Notes: a model not told the origin generated them from the sequence alone. DNA of 16,839 bases from SIG575 sp045632485 (GCA_045632485.1 JAZQWT010000072.1:1-16839), one strand, 5' to 3'; positions 6,937 through 14,585 are shown, counted from the stretch's first letter. Program-made: numbers and translations.

Positions 6937-7800
6937 TCAGATTTGTGCAAGAATATCGTGCAAAGCTTCTGAAGCGGCGTCAAAGGATGCCGCCTGGCTC
7001 GGATAAGTGAAGTCGTCTTTAAGCTGGTCAGCTGTGCCACCTTCGCCCTCAAGCGCTGCAAGACCTTCGAAAACTGTAAGGTGAGGTTCGAGAGTGAGGA
7101 TTTTTTTGCCCTCTTTATTGCTGAAACGTTTTAAAAGTTCAGCAATCTCACCGTCACCTTTACCTGCAGGAACAACTTTGCCTGTTTCAAAAAGACAGTC
7201 TTTAACGTGCATATATTCGATATATTCTTCAAGCATTTCGTATGCGGGAAGAATCTGAACACCGCACTGAATGAAGTTTGCAGAGTCAAAAACACCTTTG
7301 ATTTTGCCTTTGAAGGTTTTGTAAATATCAAGGCAACGTTCTGCAATATCGCCGTAAATGTCTTTTTCGTTTTCGTGACAGCACCAGATGCCTGATTTCA
7401 GAGAATAATCAGCGAATTTTTCAAGTCTTTCAAAAACTTCATCGCGGAAATCTTCGGGCTTCTGATTTTCATTGAAGAAAAAGCTGAACATACGGATTTT
7501 ATCTGTGCCGAGAATACAAGCGTTTTCAACATTTCTTTTGAAAAGCTCAAAATGAGGTTCAAAATCATCTTCAATATTGATTTTGCCGAAAGGTGAGCCG
7601 ATAGCCGAAACACCAATTCCGTTATCATCAAGAATCTTTTTTAATTCTTTGCATTGTTCTTCAGTATATACAGAAATATTTCCGTGATCCAGACCACGAA
7701 GCTCTGTATGCGTAAGGTTATTTCTTTTTAAAGCGGAAATCTGTTCAAGAATACCGCCACCTGCTTCATCAGAGAAAGCAGAAAGTATAAATTCAGCCAT
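6937..7800 (-). CDS. Sugar phosphate isomerase/epimerase, TIM barrel (second copy)
   Basis: Protein of 287 residues in the xylose-isomerase-like / AP-endonuclease-2 TIM-barrel superfamily, which holds metal-dependent isomerases, epimerases, dehydratases and lyases of sugars and inositols. Candidate metal or substrate residues lie on successive strands: HENE (142-145), FDSANF (171-176), HVKD (198-201), PAGKGDG (211-217) and EPH (238-240). The HVKD and GxGxG-type pattern is usual in IolE/hydroxypyruvate-isomerase relatives. There is no signal peptide. The ribosome site AAAAGGTG overlaps the stop codon of the upstream PHP gene, so the two are translationally linked; the kinase follows 14 bases later. 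It is clearly a different subgroup from the operon's first gene (different motif spacing), so the two barrels probably act on different intermediates. Confidence 0.85.
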   Translation of the reverse strand: MAEFILSAFSDEAGGGILEQISALKRNNLTHTELRGLDHGNISVYTEEQCKELKKILDDNGIGVSAIGSPFGKINIEDDFEPHFELFKRNVENACILGTDKIRMFSFFFNENQKPEDFRDEVFERLEKFADYSLKSGIWCCHENEKDIYGDIAERCLDIYKTFKGKIKGVFDSANFIQCGVQILPAYEMLEEYIEYMHVKDCLFETGKVVPAGKGDGEIAELLKRFSNKEGKKILTLEPHLTVFEGLAALEGEGGTADQLKDDFTYPSQAASFDAASEALHDILAQI

Positions 7801-7813
7801 AGTTTTTCACCTT

Positions 7814-9184
7814 TTAAAATACAAAATACTTTTTAAGCAGTTTTTCGCATCTGCCGTGTAAGAATTCGAGAGTTTCCTTACTTCCTTCTTCACCGCAAGC
7901 ATACGCTTTCATTGCACGTCCTTCTTCAAAGCAAAGGTCATCGTGAATGGGAAAATAGTTCTGCATAAGGAATGTTGCGTATTTAACAAGTCTTAAATCG
8001 CCTACAATACGATATTCTGCACTGATTGTGTCAACTGCAACGCTGTAGAAATCTTTGATAGAAGAAATAATATCTTTTCTTTCGTTTCTTCTTGAGAATA
8101 CGATTGTTTTGCAGGGGAAACGGTCGGGATTTGTTGAATCGTGGCAGTCTGTTGAGCCAACAATAGGATATTTTCTGCCTTTTGCAAGGTCTTCATAATA
8201 TCTTATTGTCTGATAACCGTTATGCTCGAAATAATTTTCTCCACCCAATACCTCAAAAGCATCAAATGGCTGTTTCTCCATCATAAAATCGAGGAGAGTT
8301 TCAGGCACCTGCTGAACGTTTGAAATCCAGTAAGGATGGCAGAAAATGCCGAGACCGTTTGCTTTTCTGATTTCATCAAAGATAAATTTACAAGCAGTAT
8401 AAGCATATCTTTCAATGCCTTCAGGAATGTCTTCTTTTTCAGAGAGTCTGTCAATCATTTCGTTCATTTCTCTGATAGATCTGACATCAGGACATTCACC
8501 GTAAAGTGAACGGAGTTTTTTAGAATCGCCCACTTCGTTGATGTGAGTGTGTTCAAACATTGCGTTGATTGAATATTCACCACCGAAGTTTACGATATGG
8601 ATATCGTTGATGTGGTCTTCGTCAGCTTTTGCAAGATGGATTTCTTCACCGGGCACAAGATTTAAGTCGATAGGCACATCTTCGTAGAATTTTTTTACAT
8701 TAAGTGAAGGATAGTATCTCTCGTGGTCTGTAATTGCCATGAAGTCATAGCCGATTTTACGGCAGTTTGCAACTGCAATTTCAGGAGCCTGTCTGCCGTC
8801 GGAGAAAGATGTGTGGAAGTGTAAATCACCTGTGAACGGATATCTTCCTGCAAGATCGGGAGCTACCGCATAAAGACAGAGTTCAACAAGCTCTTTACCG
8901 TCAGGCTTGATGAGACGCAGATAATACATCTGCTCTTTAGGGAAAGCATATTTGAATCTGATACATTTGTCATCGTCAACCTTTACAAGGATTTTTTTCA
9001 TATTTTTTCTGTCCTTGTAATTTCTGATTGCACCTTCTTCGAGACCTAAAATCTGAAGTGTGTATTCACTTTCTTCAAAATGTGCGTGTCCGCCTAACGG
9101 CTTGATTGTAATTAATGTTTCTTTTTTTTCTGAAACTACTTTAGGGTAAATATCGTAGTTGAGAAGTTCAGGTAAAATTTTCAT
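7814..9184 (-). CDS. PHP-domain metal-dependent hydrolase with N-terminal domain
   Basis: Protein of 456 residues. Residues 1 to about 112 form a beta-rich domain with no motif I recognise. From about 115 a PHP (polymerase and histidinol phosphatase) domain follows: GDLHFHTSFSDG (119-130), ITDHE (151-155), GEEIH (179-183), FCHPYW (281-286), EVLGG (311-315) and STDCHD (344-349). Together these supply the His/Asp/Glu set for a di- or trinuclear metal site. PHP enzymes hydrolyse phosphoesters (histidinol phosphate, nucleotide bisphosphates, cyclic phosphates), and this one is likely a phosphoesterase, though the substrate is unknown. The protein is cytoplasmic, without signal or membrane segments. 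It starts six bases after the nucleotidyltransferase stop, with its ribosome site inside that gene, so the two are tightly coupled. The pairing hints at handling of a nucleotide-linked or phosphorylated sugar. Confidence 0.85.
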   Translation of the reverse strand: MKILPELLNYDIYPKVVSEKKETLITIKPLGGHAHFEESEYTLQILGLEEGAIRNYKDRKNMKKILVKVDDDKCIRFKYAFPKEQMYYLRLIKPDGKELVELCLYAVAPDLAGRYPFTGDLHFHTSFSDGRQAPEIAVANCRKIGYDFMAITDHERYYPSLNVKKFYEDVPIDLNLVPGEEIHLAKADEDHINDIHIVNFGGEYSINAMFEHTHINEVGDSKKLRSLYGECPDVRSIREMNEMIDRLSEKEDIPEGIERYAYTACKFIFDEIRKANGLGIFCHPYWISNVQQVPETLLDFMMEKQPFDAFEVLGGENYFEHNGYQTIRYYEDLAKGRKYPIVGSTDCHDSTNPDRFPCKTIVFSRRNERKDIISSIKDFYSVAVDTISAEYRIVGDLRLVKYATFLMQNYFPIHDDLCFEEGRAMKAYACGEEGSKETLEFLHGRCEKLLKKYFVF

Positions 9185-9190
9185 TTTGAA

Positions 9191-10108
9191 TTATCTCCAT
9201 TCGAGCATATTCTGTGGATAAAGTCCGTCATCTTTCATAGCCTGAATTGATTCTACGACGAGAGGTCTGTCTTCTTTGTAAGTAACGCCAAACCACTTGT
9301 CGGATGTTGTAAGCACATCAACTGTGCATTCTTTGTCTTCAAGCATATCAGAAACAACAAAAGGAAGGAAAAATTCTGATTTAAGAGGATTTTGCTCAAC
9401 CGTTTTGAAGAACTCATTGAATCTCTCTTGGAGTCTGTCAAGAAGCTGAGGAGCAAAGACCCAACAGTTCATTGAAACGATAGTTTCTTCGTCGAGTTCA
9501 ACAGGCTCTTCAAAATCTTCGTAGTAAACTTTATCACCGCGTCTGATGATTTTTGTTCTTTCTGTAATTTCATCAAGATGACCGTTTTCATTAACAACAC
9601 AAACACCGCGTGAAACATGGCCGTTTTCAGTGAGAGTGTTTTTAAGTTTAAATCCAACCATACAGAAGGGGAGAACCTCGCTGTTGAAGTCTGTTTTTTC
9701 AATCCAGTCAGCAGCTTCTCTGAAAGCCTGAGGGCCGTAGTAGTCGTCAGAATTGATAACTGCAAAAGGCTCTTTTACTGTGCCGAGGCAAGAAAGAATT
9801 GCATGTGCAGTACCCCAGGGCTTTACGCGTCCTTCAGGAACTGAATATCCGTCAGGAATGTTGTTGATATCCTGGAAAACATATTCTGTGTTTACTTTCT
9901 TTTCGATTCTGTTGCCGATAGCATTTCTGAAAGCCTCTTCATCCTGCTTTTTGATGATGAAAACAACTTTGTTGAAACCTGCTTTTACAGCATCATAAAT
10001 CGAATAGTCTATAATAAGTGAACCTTCATTACCAATGGGGTCAATTTGTTTTAAACTGCCGTATCTGCTGCCCATACCGGCAGCCATAATAACAAGGGTT
10101 TTGTCCAT
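9191..10108 (-). CDS. Sugar-phosphate nucleotidyltransferase family protein
   Basis: Cytoplasmic NTP-transferase fold protein of 305 residues. The N-terminal AAGMGSRYGSLKQ (9-21) is the nucleotide-binding loop with its conserved Arg and Lys. GTAHA (99-103) and NSDDYYG (119-125) correspond to the base-binding and Mg-binding segments of sugar-1-phosphate nucleotidyltransferases. Such enzymes make NDP-sugars or NDP-alcohols from phosphorylated precursors and NTP; the base and sugar cannot be assigned. The longer reading frame begins at a TTG (10153) inside the preceding gene. The ATG at 10108 was chosen because AAAGGA lies nine bases upstream and the protein then starts right before the first beta strand. 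The usual partners (NDP-sugar epimerase, glycosyltransferase or LicA-type kinase) are absent, while a PHP hydrolase follows within six bases. Confidence 0.85.
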   Translation of the reverse strand: MDKTLVIMAAGMGSRYGSLKQIDPIGNEGSLIIDYSIYDAVKAGFNKVVFIIKKQDEEAFRNAIGNRIEKKVNTEYVFQDINNIPDGYSVPEGRVKPWGTAHAILSCLGTVKEPFAVINSDDYYGPQAFREAADWIEKTDFNSEVLPFCMVGFKLKNTLTENGHVSRGVCVVNENGHLDEITERTKIIRRGDKVYYEDFEEPVELDEETIVSMNCWVFAPQLLDRLQERFNEFFKTVEQNPLKSEFFLPFVVSDMLEDKECTVDVLTTSDKWFGVTYKEDRPLVVESIQAMKDDGLYPQNMLEWR

Positions 10109-10127
10109 TGCAAAAATCCTTTCGAAA

Positions 10128-11387
10128 TTATTTTTCTGTGTTATATTTGTCAACTACTTCATTGAGGCAGAATGCATCTTTGTTGTAGTCTTCACGGTCA
10201 ATCCATTTACCGTTTGTGAAATCGGGGAACGGAACAGGAGCACCGCCCATTGCAACTGACTGCTCTGAAAGATATGTAACAGCCATCCATGTTGCTGTGT
10301 CGTAAACGTCAATGGGAGGAGTAGTGTTGTTTTTAACGCTTTCTGTGAAAGCAAGGAGAACAAGGTAGTCCATGCCGCCGTGACCTGCTTTAACGCCTAC
10401 ATCCTGGTACCACTGCCAGAGGGGATGTTCGTATTTTTCAACGAATTCTTTTGCAGGAACAAAATCGTGTTTTTCCATGCCGTTAAAGTACATATATGAG
10501 TCATCGTCGCTGAGTTCCTGGAAAATACCCTTTGTACCCTGAACAACAAAGTTTCTTGAATAGGGACGCGGGAGTGTGCAATCGTGGAAAAGAACTACTG
10601 TTTCACCGTGAGCAGTTTTGAGAATTGTTGTTACAACGTCGCCCTGAGCAAATTTATAGTCAGCGATATCATAGTCCTCGCCTTTGTTTTCTTTGAGCCA
10701 TACGTTAAGACCTGCTGCTTTTGAAGCAACGGAGTTGAGTGTTACAAATCTGTTTCCGCGGTTGATGTCAAGAAGCTTGCAGATAGGGCCTAACTGATGA
10801 GTGGGATAAAGTTCGCCGTTTCTGTTCATAAAGTTATAGAGTCTGCCGTGGATGTTTTCTCTGCCGAGGCCGATTTCATCGCGGAGGTCGTGTCTGTAAC
10901 CGCCTTCAAGGTGAACAAGTTCACCGAAAAGACCCTGCTTAACCATATTGTAAACTGCCATTTCTTTTCTGCAGTAGCAGCAGTTTTCAAGAAGCATACA
11001 GAATTTGCCTGTTTCTTTTGAAGTACGGATCATTTCCCAGCATTCTTCAACTGAAGCAGCACCGCCTACTTCCATAGCCACGTGAAGACCTGCTTTCATA
11101 CCGTCAACCGCAATCGGTACGTGAGTAATCCATGTTGTTGCAATAAGAAGAGCGTCAAGTTCTTCCTTTTCAATCATCTCTTTGTAGTCTGTGTAGCCGT
11201 TACAAACTGTATCTTCGCCATAATATTCTTTAACCATTTTAACGCCCAGCTCCACTCTTTCGGGAACAAGGTCGCAGATTGCGGGAACTTCAACGCCTTC
11301 AATCTGCATAAGGTTTTCGAGAAGTGAACGTCCTCTGCCTGATGAACCGATAAGTGCGATACGTGCTTTTTTGTTTGTGATAATCAT
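10128..11387 (-). CDS. GH109-like Gfo/Idh/MocA protein (redox-assisted glycosidase)
   Basis: Protein of 419 residues with a Rossmann NAD site (ALIGSSGRGR, 11-20) and the long C-terminal Gfo/Idh/MocA domain. Many stretches match my recollection of glycoside hydrolase family 109: EVGGAASVEECW (106-117) in place of the usual EKP, ENCCY (134-138), GYRHDLR (163-169), YPTHQLGP (194-201), INRGNRF (208-214), HDCTLPRPYSR (268-278), GHGGMD (335-340) and a late PVPFPDFTNGKW. GH109 enzymes cleave glycosides, classically alpha-N-acetylgalactosaminides, by transient NAD+ oxidation at C3, elimination and re-reduction. Characterised members generally carry an export signal; none is seen here, so this one should act inside the cell on an imported glycoside. 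The ribosome site AAAGGAG precedes the ATG. The gene lies 42 bases after the first oxidoreductase gene and 19 bases before the nucleotidyltransferase. Glycosidase activity is inferred; simple dehydrogenase activity is the alternative. Confidence 0.85.
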   Translation of the reverse strand: MIITNKKARIALIGSSGRGRSLLENLMQIEGVEVPAICDLVPERVELGVKMVKEYYGEDTVCNGYTDYKEMIEKEELDALLIATTWITHVPIAVDGMKAGLHVAMEVGGAASVEECWEMIRTSKETGKFCMLLENCCYCRKEMAVYNMVKQGLFGELVHLEGGYRHDLRDEIGLGRENIHGRLYNFMNRNGELYPTHQLGPICKLLDINRGNRFVTLNSVASKAAGLNVWLKENKGEDYDIADYKFAQGDVVTTILKTAHGETVVLFHDCTLPRPYSRNFVVQGTKGIFQELSDDDSYMYFNGMEKHDFVPAKEFVEKYEHPLWQWYQDVGVKAGHGGMDYLVLLAFTESVKNNTTPPIDVYDTATWMAVTYLSEQSVAMGGAPVPFPDFTNGKWIDREDYNKDAFCLNEVVDKYNTEK

Positions 11388-11429
11388 TTTAAGTGCTCCT
11401 TTGTTTTGTGCTTGTTTATGTTTTATAAA

Positions 11430-12590
11430 TTAATAAGTTGAACTCATATCTTCGTTGATTTTTTCAACAACGTTTTCTTTTGCTTTTGAAGAGTCAATTC
11501 TCTTCTTGAGTTCAGCATAATAAAGATCTTCATCAATGGGAAGCTCGATAGTTTTGTCAAGCCATGAAGAAAGGAATGCTGCGTTTGAAATTGTAAGACC
11601 GTTTATGCCTTCAACGCCGGGGGCAATGAGTTCACCGCCGTGGAGAATTTTGTTTGCGAAAGCATTCATAACACCTGAATGCTGGTCGTTTTCACCTACA
11701 AGTTCAACATCAACCCATTCACCGTCTTCTTTAGCAAAACCTTCTTCAGATTTGTAGATAATATCTGTTGTATTGTTTTCAAGAACGTACATACGGAGTT
11801 TGCCGTCTTCACAGATAAGCTTTGCTCTGTCGAGAGTGATTTCAAGTCTGTTTGTACCGGGGCAGTCGCCTGTTGTTGTGATGAACACGCCTGAAGCACC
11901 GTTTGCATATTCGGCATAAATCATAACGTCATCTTCAACTTCAATATCGTGCCACTGACCTGCACGGCATACAGCTTTGATTTTTACGGGCATACCGCAA
12001 ATCCACTGCCATAAGTCAAGGTTGTGAGGACACTGGTTGAGAAGCACGCCACCGCCTTCGCCTGACCATGTTGCACGCCATCCGCCTGAATTATAGTAAG
12101 CCTGAGTTCTGAACCAGTCTGTGATGATCCAGTTAACTCTCTTAAGCTGACCATATTCACCGCTGTTAACGATTTCTCTTGCTTTGCGGTACATGGGGTT
12201 AGTTCTCTGGTTATACATAATTCCGAAAACCTTGTCGCAGCTTTCAGCAACCTCATTCATTTCGCGAACGTGCTTTGTGTAAACACCGGCGGGTTTTTCT
12301 GTCATAACGTGGAACCCTGCTTTAAGAGCTTTGATAGCCATAGGGGGATGGTCGTAGTGAGGAACAGCAATAAGAATTGCATCACAAAGACCGCTTGTAA
12401 GTACATCGTCGTAATTTTCAAATCTTGCAATTTCGGGGAATTCTTTTTCAGCCCATTCAAGACGTTCAGCCTTGATATCGCAAACTGCTGTGATTTCGAT
12501 TTCAGGCATTTTGCCTTCTTTGTAGTTTCTCAGATGAGATGAACCCATATTACCGATACCGATAATACCAACTCTAACTTTATCTGCCAT
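11430..12590 (-). CDS. Gfo/Idh/MocA family NAD(P)-dependent oxidoreductase
   Basis: Protein of 386 residues. Residues 1 to about 125 form the Rossmann domain with GIIGIGNMGSSH (8-19) and the EKP motif (TEKPAG, 97-102), where Lys99 is the usual catalytic lysine. The C-terminal half is the alpha/beta dimerisation and substrate domain with GEGGGVLLNQCPHNLDLW (176-193), giving the conserved His188 and Asp191. Enzymes of this type reversibly oxidise a hydroxyl of sugars, inositols or sugar derivatives. The start was set at ATG 12590: the longer frame begins at a TTG (12623) inside the upstream gene, while GAAAGGG lies ten bases before this ATG and the protein then begins just before the first strand. 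The gene follows the TIM-barrel isomerase gene by 19 bases. That pairing recalls 3-keto-sugar pathways, where the oxidoreductase makes the ketone that the isomerase or lyase then uses. Confidence 0.9.
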   Translation of the reverse strand: MADKVRVGIIGIGNMGSSHLRNYKEGKMPEIEITAVCDIKAERLEWAEKEFPEIARFENYDDVLTSGLCDAILIAVPHYDHPPMAIKALKAGFHVMTEKPAGVYTKHVREMNEVAESCDKVFGIMYNQRTNPMYRKAREIVNSGEYGQLKRVNWIITDWFRTQAYYNSGGWRATWSGEGGGVLLNQCPHNLDLWQWICGMPVKIKAVCRAGQWHDIEVEDDVMIYAEYANGASGVFITTTGDCPGTNRLEITLDRAKLICEDGKLRMYVLENNTTDIIYKSEEGFAKEDGEWVDVELVGENDQHSGVMNAFANKILHGGELIAPGVEGINGLTISNAAFLSSWLDKTIELPIDEDLYYAELKKRIDSSKAKENVVEKINEDMSSTY

Positions 12591-12609
12591 ATTTAAAACA
12601 CCCTTTCGG

Positions 12610-13392
12610 TTAATTTTCTGCAATTTTTAACATATATTTATAGCTGTCTTTACAAGACTGCATTGCGCTTACTTCCCAGTCAATGTCGTGCTCATAAACT
12701 GCATAAGGCACGCCCATTTCACGAAGCTTGTTGAGACAAGCCGGAATGTCAACTTCACCCTTACCCAGTTCTGTGAATTTAAAGCCTCTTTCTGTATCGG
12801 CTTTCACATAATCTTTGAAGTGGCATACCTTGACTCTGCCTCTGAGTTTTTCAAGAAACTCTACGGGGTCCTCTCCGCCAATCTGAATCCACGCAGTGTC
12901 GGGAATAAACCAGAAATAGTCAGGATTTGTTTCTTCAAGAAGCACGTCCATAACTGTTCTTCCGTCTTCCATTACTGTTTTGAATTCAAAATCGTGGTTG
13001 TGGTAGGCGAAGTGCATACCTTGTTCGAAACACATTTTGCCGATTTTTTCAGCATCCTTGATAAACTGCCTTAAAGATGCTAAATCTTTTCTGTAATCGT
13101 CGCTCATAGCACCGAGGCCGAGACAGTCACAGTCAATCATTTTGTGCTCGTCAATAACAGTCTGTGTTTCAGCTTTCATTCTGTCAAAGTTTGTGTGTGT
13201 GACACATACATCCATTTCGTACTTTTCGACAATTTCCTTTACCTCATTCTGGGGTATAGGGCCGATAGCGGAAATCTGGATAACGTTTACACCCTCATTT
13301 TTTAATTCAGCAAGAGTCTTATCAAAGTCTTCAGCCGTTTTGATATGGTCACGTAAAGTGAACAACTGAATTCCAAGTTTTACATCTGCCAT
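12610..13392 (-). CDS. Sugar phosphate isomerase/epimerase, TIM barrel (first operon gene)
   Basis: Protein of 260 residues, a typical length for AP-endonuclease-2 / xylose-isomerase-like TIM barrels. The likely divalent metal site is made of HNHDFEF (131-137), with Glu136 and His133 prominent, Asp165 in IPDTAW, His191 in CHFKD, and Glu234 in YEHD. Relatives isomerise, epimerise or dehydrate sugars and inositols, and some cleave C-glycosides after oxidation of the sugar. It is the first gene of the eight-gene operon. The start was set at ATG 13392, because AGGAGG (13405-13400) lies seven bases upstream; a longer frame from 13419 has no such site and would include that Shine-Dalgarno sequence in the coding region. 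The gene is directly followed by a Gfo/Idh/MocA oxidoreductase. The substrate is unknown. Confidence 0.87.
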   Translation of the reverse strand: MADVKLGIQLFTLRDHIKTAEDFDKTLAELKNEGVNVIQISAIGPIPQNEVKEIVEKYEMDVCVTHTNFDRMKAETQTVIDEHKMIDCDCLGLGAMSDDYRKDLASLRQFIKDAEKIGKMCFEQGMHFAYHNHDFEFKTVMEDGRTVMDVLLEETNPDYFWFIPDTAWIQIGGEDPVEFLEKLRGRVKVCHFKDYVKADTERGFKFTELGKGEVDIPACLNKLREMGVPYAVYEHDIDWEVSAMQSCKDSYKYMLKIAEN

Positions 13393-13427
13393 ACAAACTC
13401 CTCCTATACATATAAACATACATTTAA

Positions 13428-13456
13428 ATTATACTTCAACTTGCAATAAATTACAA
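13428..13456 (-). promoter_or_regulatory. Promoter of the eight-gene sugar operon
   Basis: On the minus strand TTGTAA (13456-13451) and TATAAT (13433-13428) lie 17 bases apart, about 36 bases before the first start codon. An imperfect 16-base palindrome, TTGCAATAAATTACAA on the plus strand (13441-13456, 12 of 16 positions symmetrical), covers the -35 and part of the spacer. It is a plausible repressor operator. Confidence 0.8.
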
Positions 13457-13468
13457 TACTTTAGATAT

Positions 13469-13505
13469 AAAAAAACAGACATCTTTTGTAAAAAAAGATG
13501 CCTGT
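13469..13505 (-). terminator. Intrinsic terminator of the phosphodiesterase gene
   Basis: On the minus strand ACAGGCATCTTTT (13505-13493) pairs with AAAAGATGTCTGT (13487-13475), with one G-U wobble that would be a mismatch on the other strand, and six T follow. It isolates the gene at 13525-14472 from the sugar operon. Confidence 0.88.
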
Positions 13506-13524
13506 ATGAAATGATTTTTCTTTA

Positions 13525-14472
13525 TTATTTGTTTGTAACGATGAAAGTCATTCTTTCCTGGATTGAAGGACCGCCGTGACCTGTTCTGAAACCACCATGG
13601 TCAGCAGTGATAATAATGAGCCAGTCTTCTGTTTCGTATGTATCTCTGTCTTCAATAGCATTGAGTGTTCTGTAAGCAAGAACATCGTTGATTCTGAAGC
13701 CTACATCGTAAATGGGGTTATTTGTTGAGAAACCGAATGCGTGACCTGAATGGTCAGGACCTTCATAGATTGCAAAGATAAAGTCTGAGCAATCAGCGTT
13801 TTTCAAATCCTTGATTACTGTATTTGCAGAGTTTGTATCGTTTGAACAGAAATTGAATGCTACATTAAGGCTGTTGTCTTCGCAATACTGCTTTTCTGCT
13901 TTGTAAGTTGAATTGTCATTTACAAAATGACCGTCCCATGATGTTACAAAAGATGCTGAATCGATAATCTCATCTTCTGTGAGAGAAGTAAGGAGAGTTT
14001 TGTACTCGAGTGTTTTTGTAATGCCGTTGCCTGTGATGCCTGTTTTGTCAGCCCACTTACCTGTAAGAATTGAGCACCAACCGGGAGCAGTTGAAGTGTC
14101 CTGTGTGTTTGTTTCAGGGTAATTTACACCACCGCAATATGCGAGATTAAGGCTTGCACCGTTGTTGAGCATTTTTTTGATACCGCTGTCTTTGCCTTCT
14201 GCCAATGTGAGAGCGTCAGCACGGCAACCGTCATAACCGATGATAATTGCTTTCTTTTCAGTTTTTCCTTCGGGGAGAGCTGATGAGAAATGGTCGCTGA
14301 TCATTTTGTAAATTTCTGTCTGGGGAATTGCAGTTTCGATTGTGTTTTCATAAGCAATCTGAGAAATTACTTCTCTGTAAGCCTCTTCCGTGTCTTTTGC
14401 ATCCTTGGAATAAATTCCGAGCAAAGCAGGGATGATAAGAAATACTGTTAAGATTTTTGTGAAGAATGTCAT
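13525..14472 (-). CDS. Alkaline-phosphatase-superfamily phosphodiesterase, membrane-anchored
   Basis: Protein of 315 residues. Residues 1-20 are a hydrophobic export signal or N-terminal anchor, so the domain probably works outside the membrane. The rest matches the type I phosphodiesterase / nucleotide pyrophosphatase branch of the alkaline phosphatase superfamily. Asp81 lies in IIGYDGCRAD, Thr128 is the candidate nucleophile before APGW, Asp240 and His244 lie in GPDHSGHAFG, Asp291 and His292 in TADHGG, and His299 in GHGG. This is a full two-metal set. Such enzymes hydrolyse phosphodiesters, nucleotides or phospholipid-derived esters; sulfatase activity is less likely without the Cys/Ser-x-P-x-R motif. 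The ribosome site AAAGGAG lies eight bases before the ATG. The gene is a single transcription unit with its own promoter and terminator, divergent from hppA. The substrate is not predictable. Confidence 0.85.
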   Translation of the reverse strand: MTFFTKILTVFLIIPALLGIYSKDAKDTEEAYREVISQIAYENTIETAIPQTEIYKMISDHFSSALPEGKTEKKAIIIGYDGCRADALTLAEGKDSGIKKMLNNGASLNLAYCGGVNYPETNTQDTSTAPGWCSILTGKWADKTGITGNGITKTLEYKTLLTSLTEDEIIDSASFVTSWDGHFVNDNSTYKAEKQYCEDNSLNVAFNFCSNDTNSANTVIKDLKNADCSDFIFAIYEGPDHSGHAFGFSTNNPIYDVGFRINDVLAYRTLNAIEDRDTYETEDWLIIITADHGGFRTGHGGPSIQERMTFIVTNK

Positions 14473-14504
14473 AACTTTCGTCTCCTTTTACTTTATGTGG
14501 GTTA

Positions 14505-14533
14505 ATTATACTATAGCAGATTACATTTTTCAA
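14505..14533 (-). promoter_or_regulatory. Promoter of the phosphodiesterase gene
   Basis: On the minus strand TTGAAA (14533-14528), a 17-base spacer and TATAAT (14510-14505), about 32 bases before the start codon. It lies back to back with the hppA promoter, with 23 bases between the two -35 boxes. Confidence 0.85.
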
Positions 14534-14556
14534 CACGTTTTTAGTTTTTGCAAGTC

Positions 14557-14585
14557 TTGACTTGAAAAATTGCAAGTGATATAAT
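14557..14585 (+). promoter_or_regulatory. Promoter of hppA with overlapping palindrome
   Basis: TTGACT (14557-14562), 17-base spacer, TATAAT (14580-14585); transcription should start near 14592. The palindrome CAAGTC-TT-GACTTG (14551-14564) covers the -35 box, and TTGCAAGT occurs on each side of it (14548-14555 and 14570-14577), suggesting a regulator site. Confidence 0.88.

Noticed and set aside
10109..10153. Longer N-terminus for the nucleotidyltransferase from a TTG at 10153
   Set aside because: The extension overlaps the upstream gene by 26 bases, is not family-like, and contains the Shine-Dalgarno sequence of the ATG at 10108.
12591..12623. Longer N-terminus for the oxidoreductase from a TTG at 12623
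   Set aside because: It would overlap the upstream gene, and the ATG at 12590 has a correctly spaced ribosome site just before the first Rossmann strand.
12610..13392. C-glycoside deglycosidase system (DgpABC-like)
   Set aside because: The oxidoreductase plus TIM-barrel pair is suggestive, but no gene resembling the small DgpB-type partner is present in the operon.
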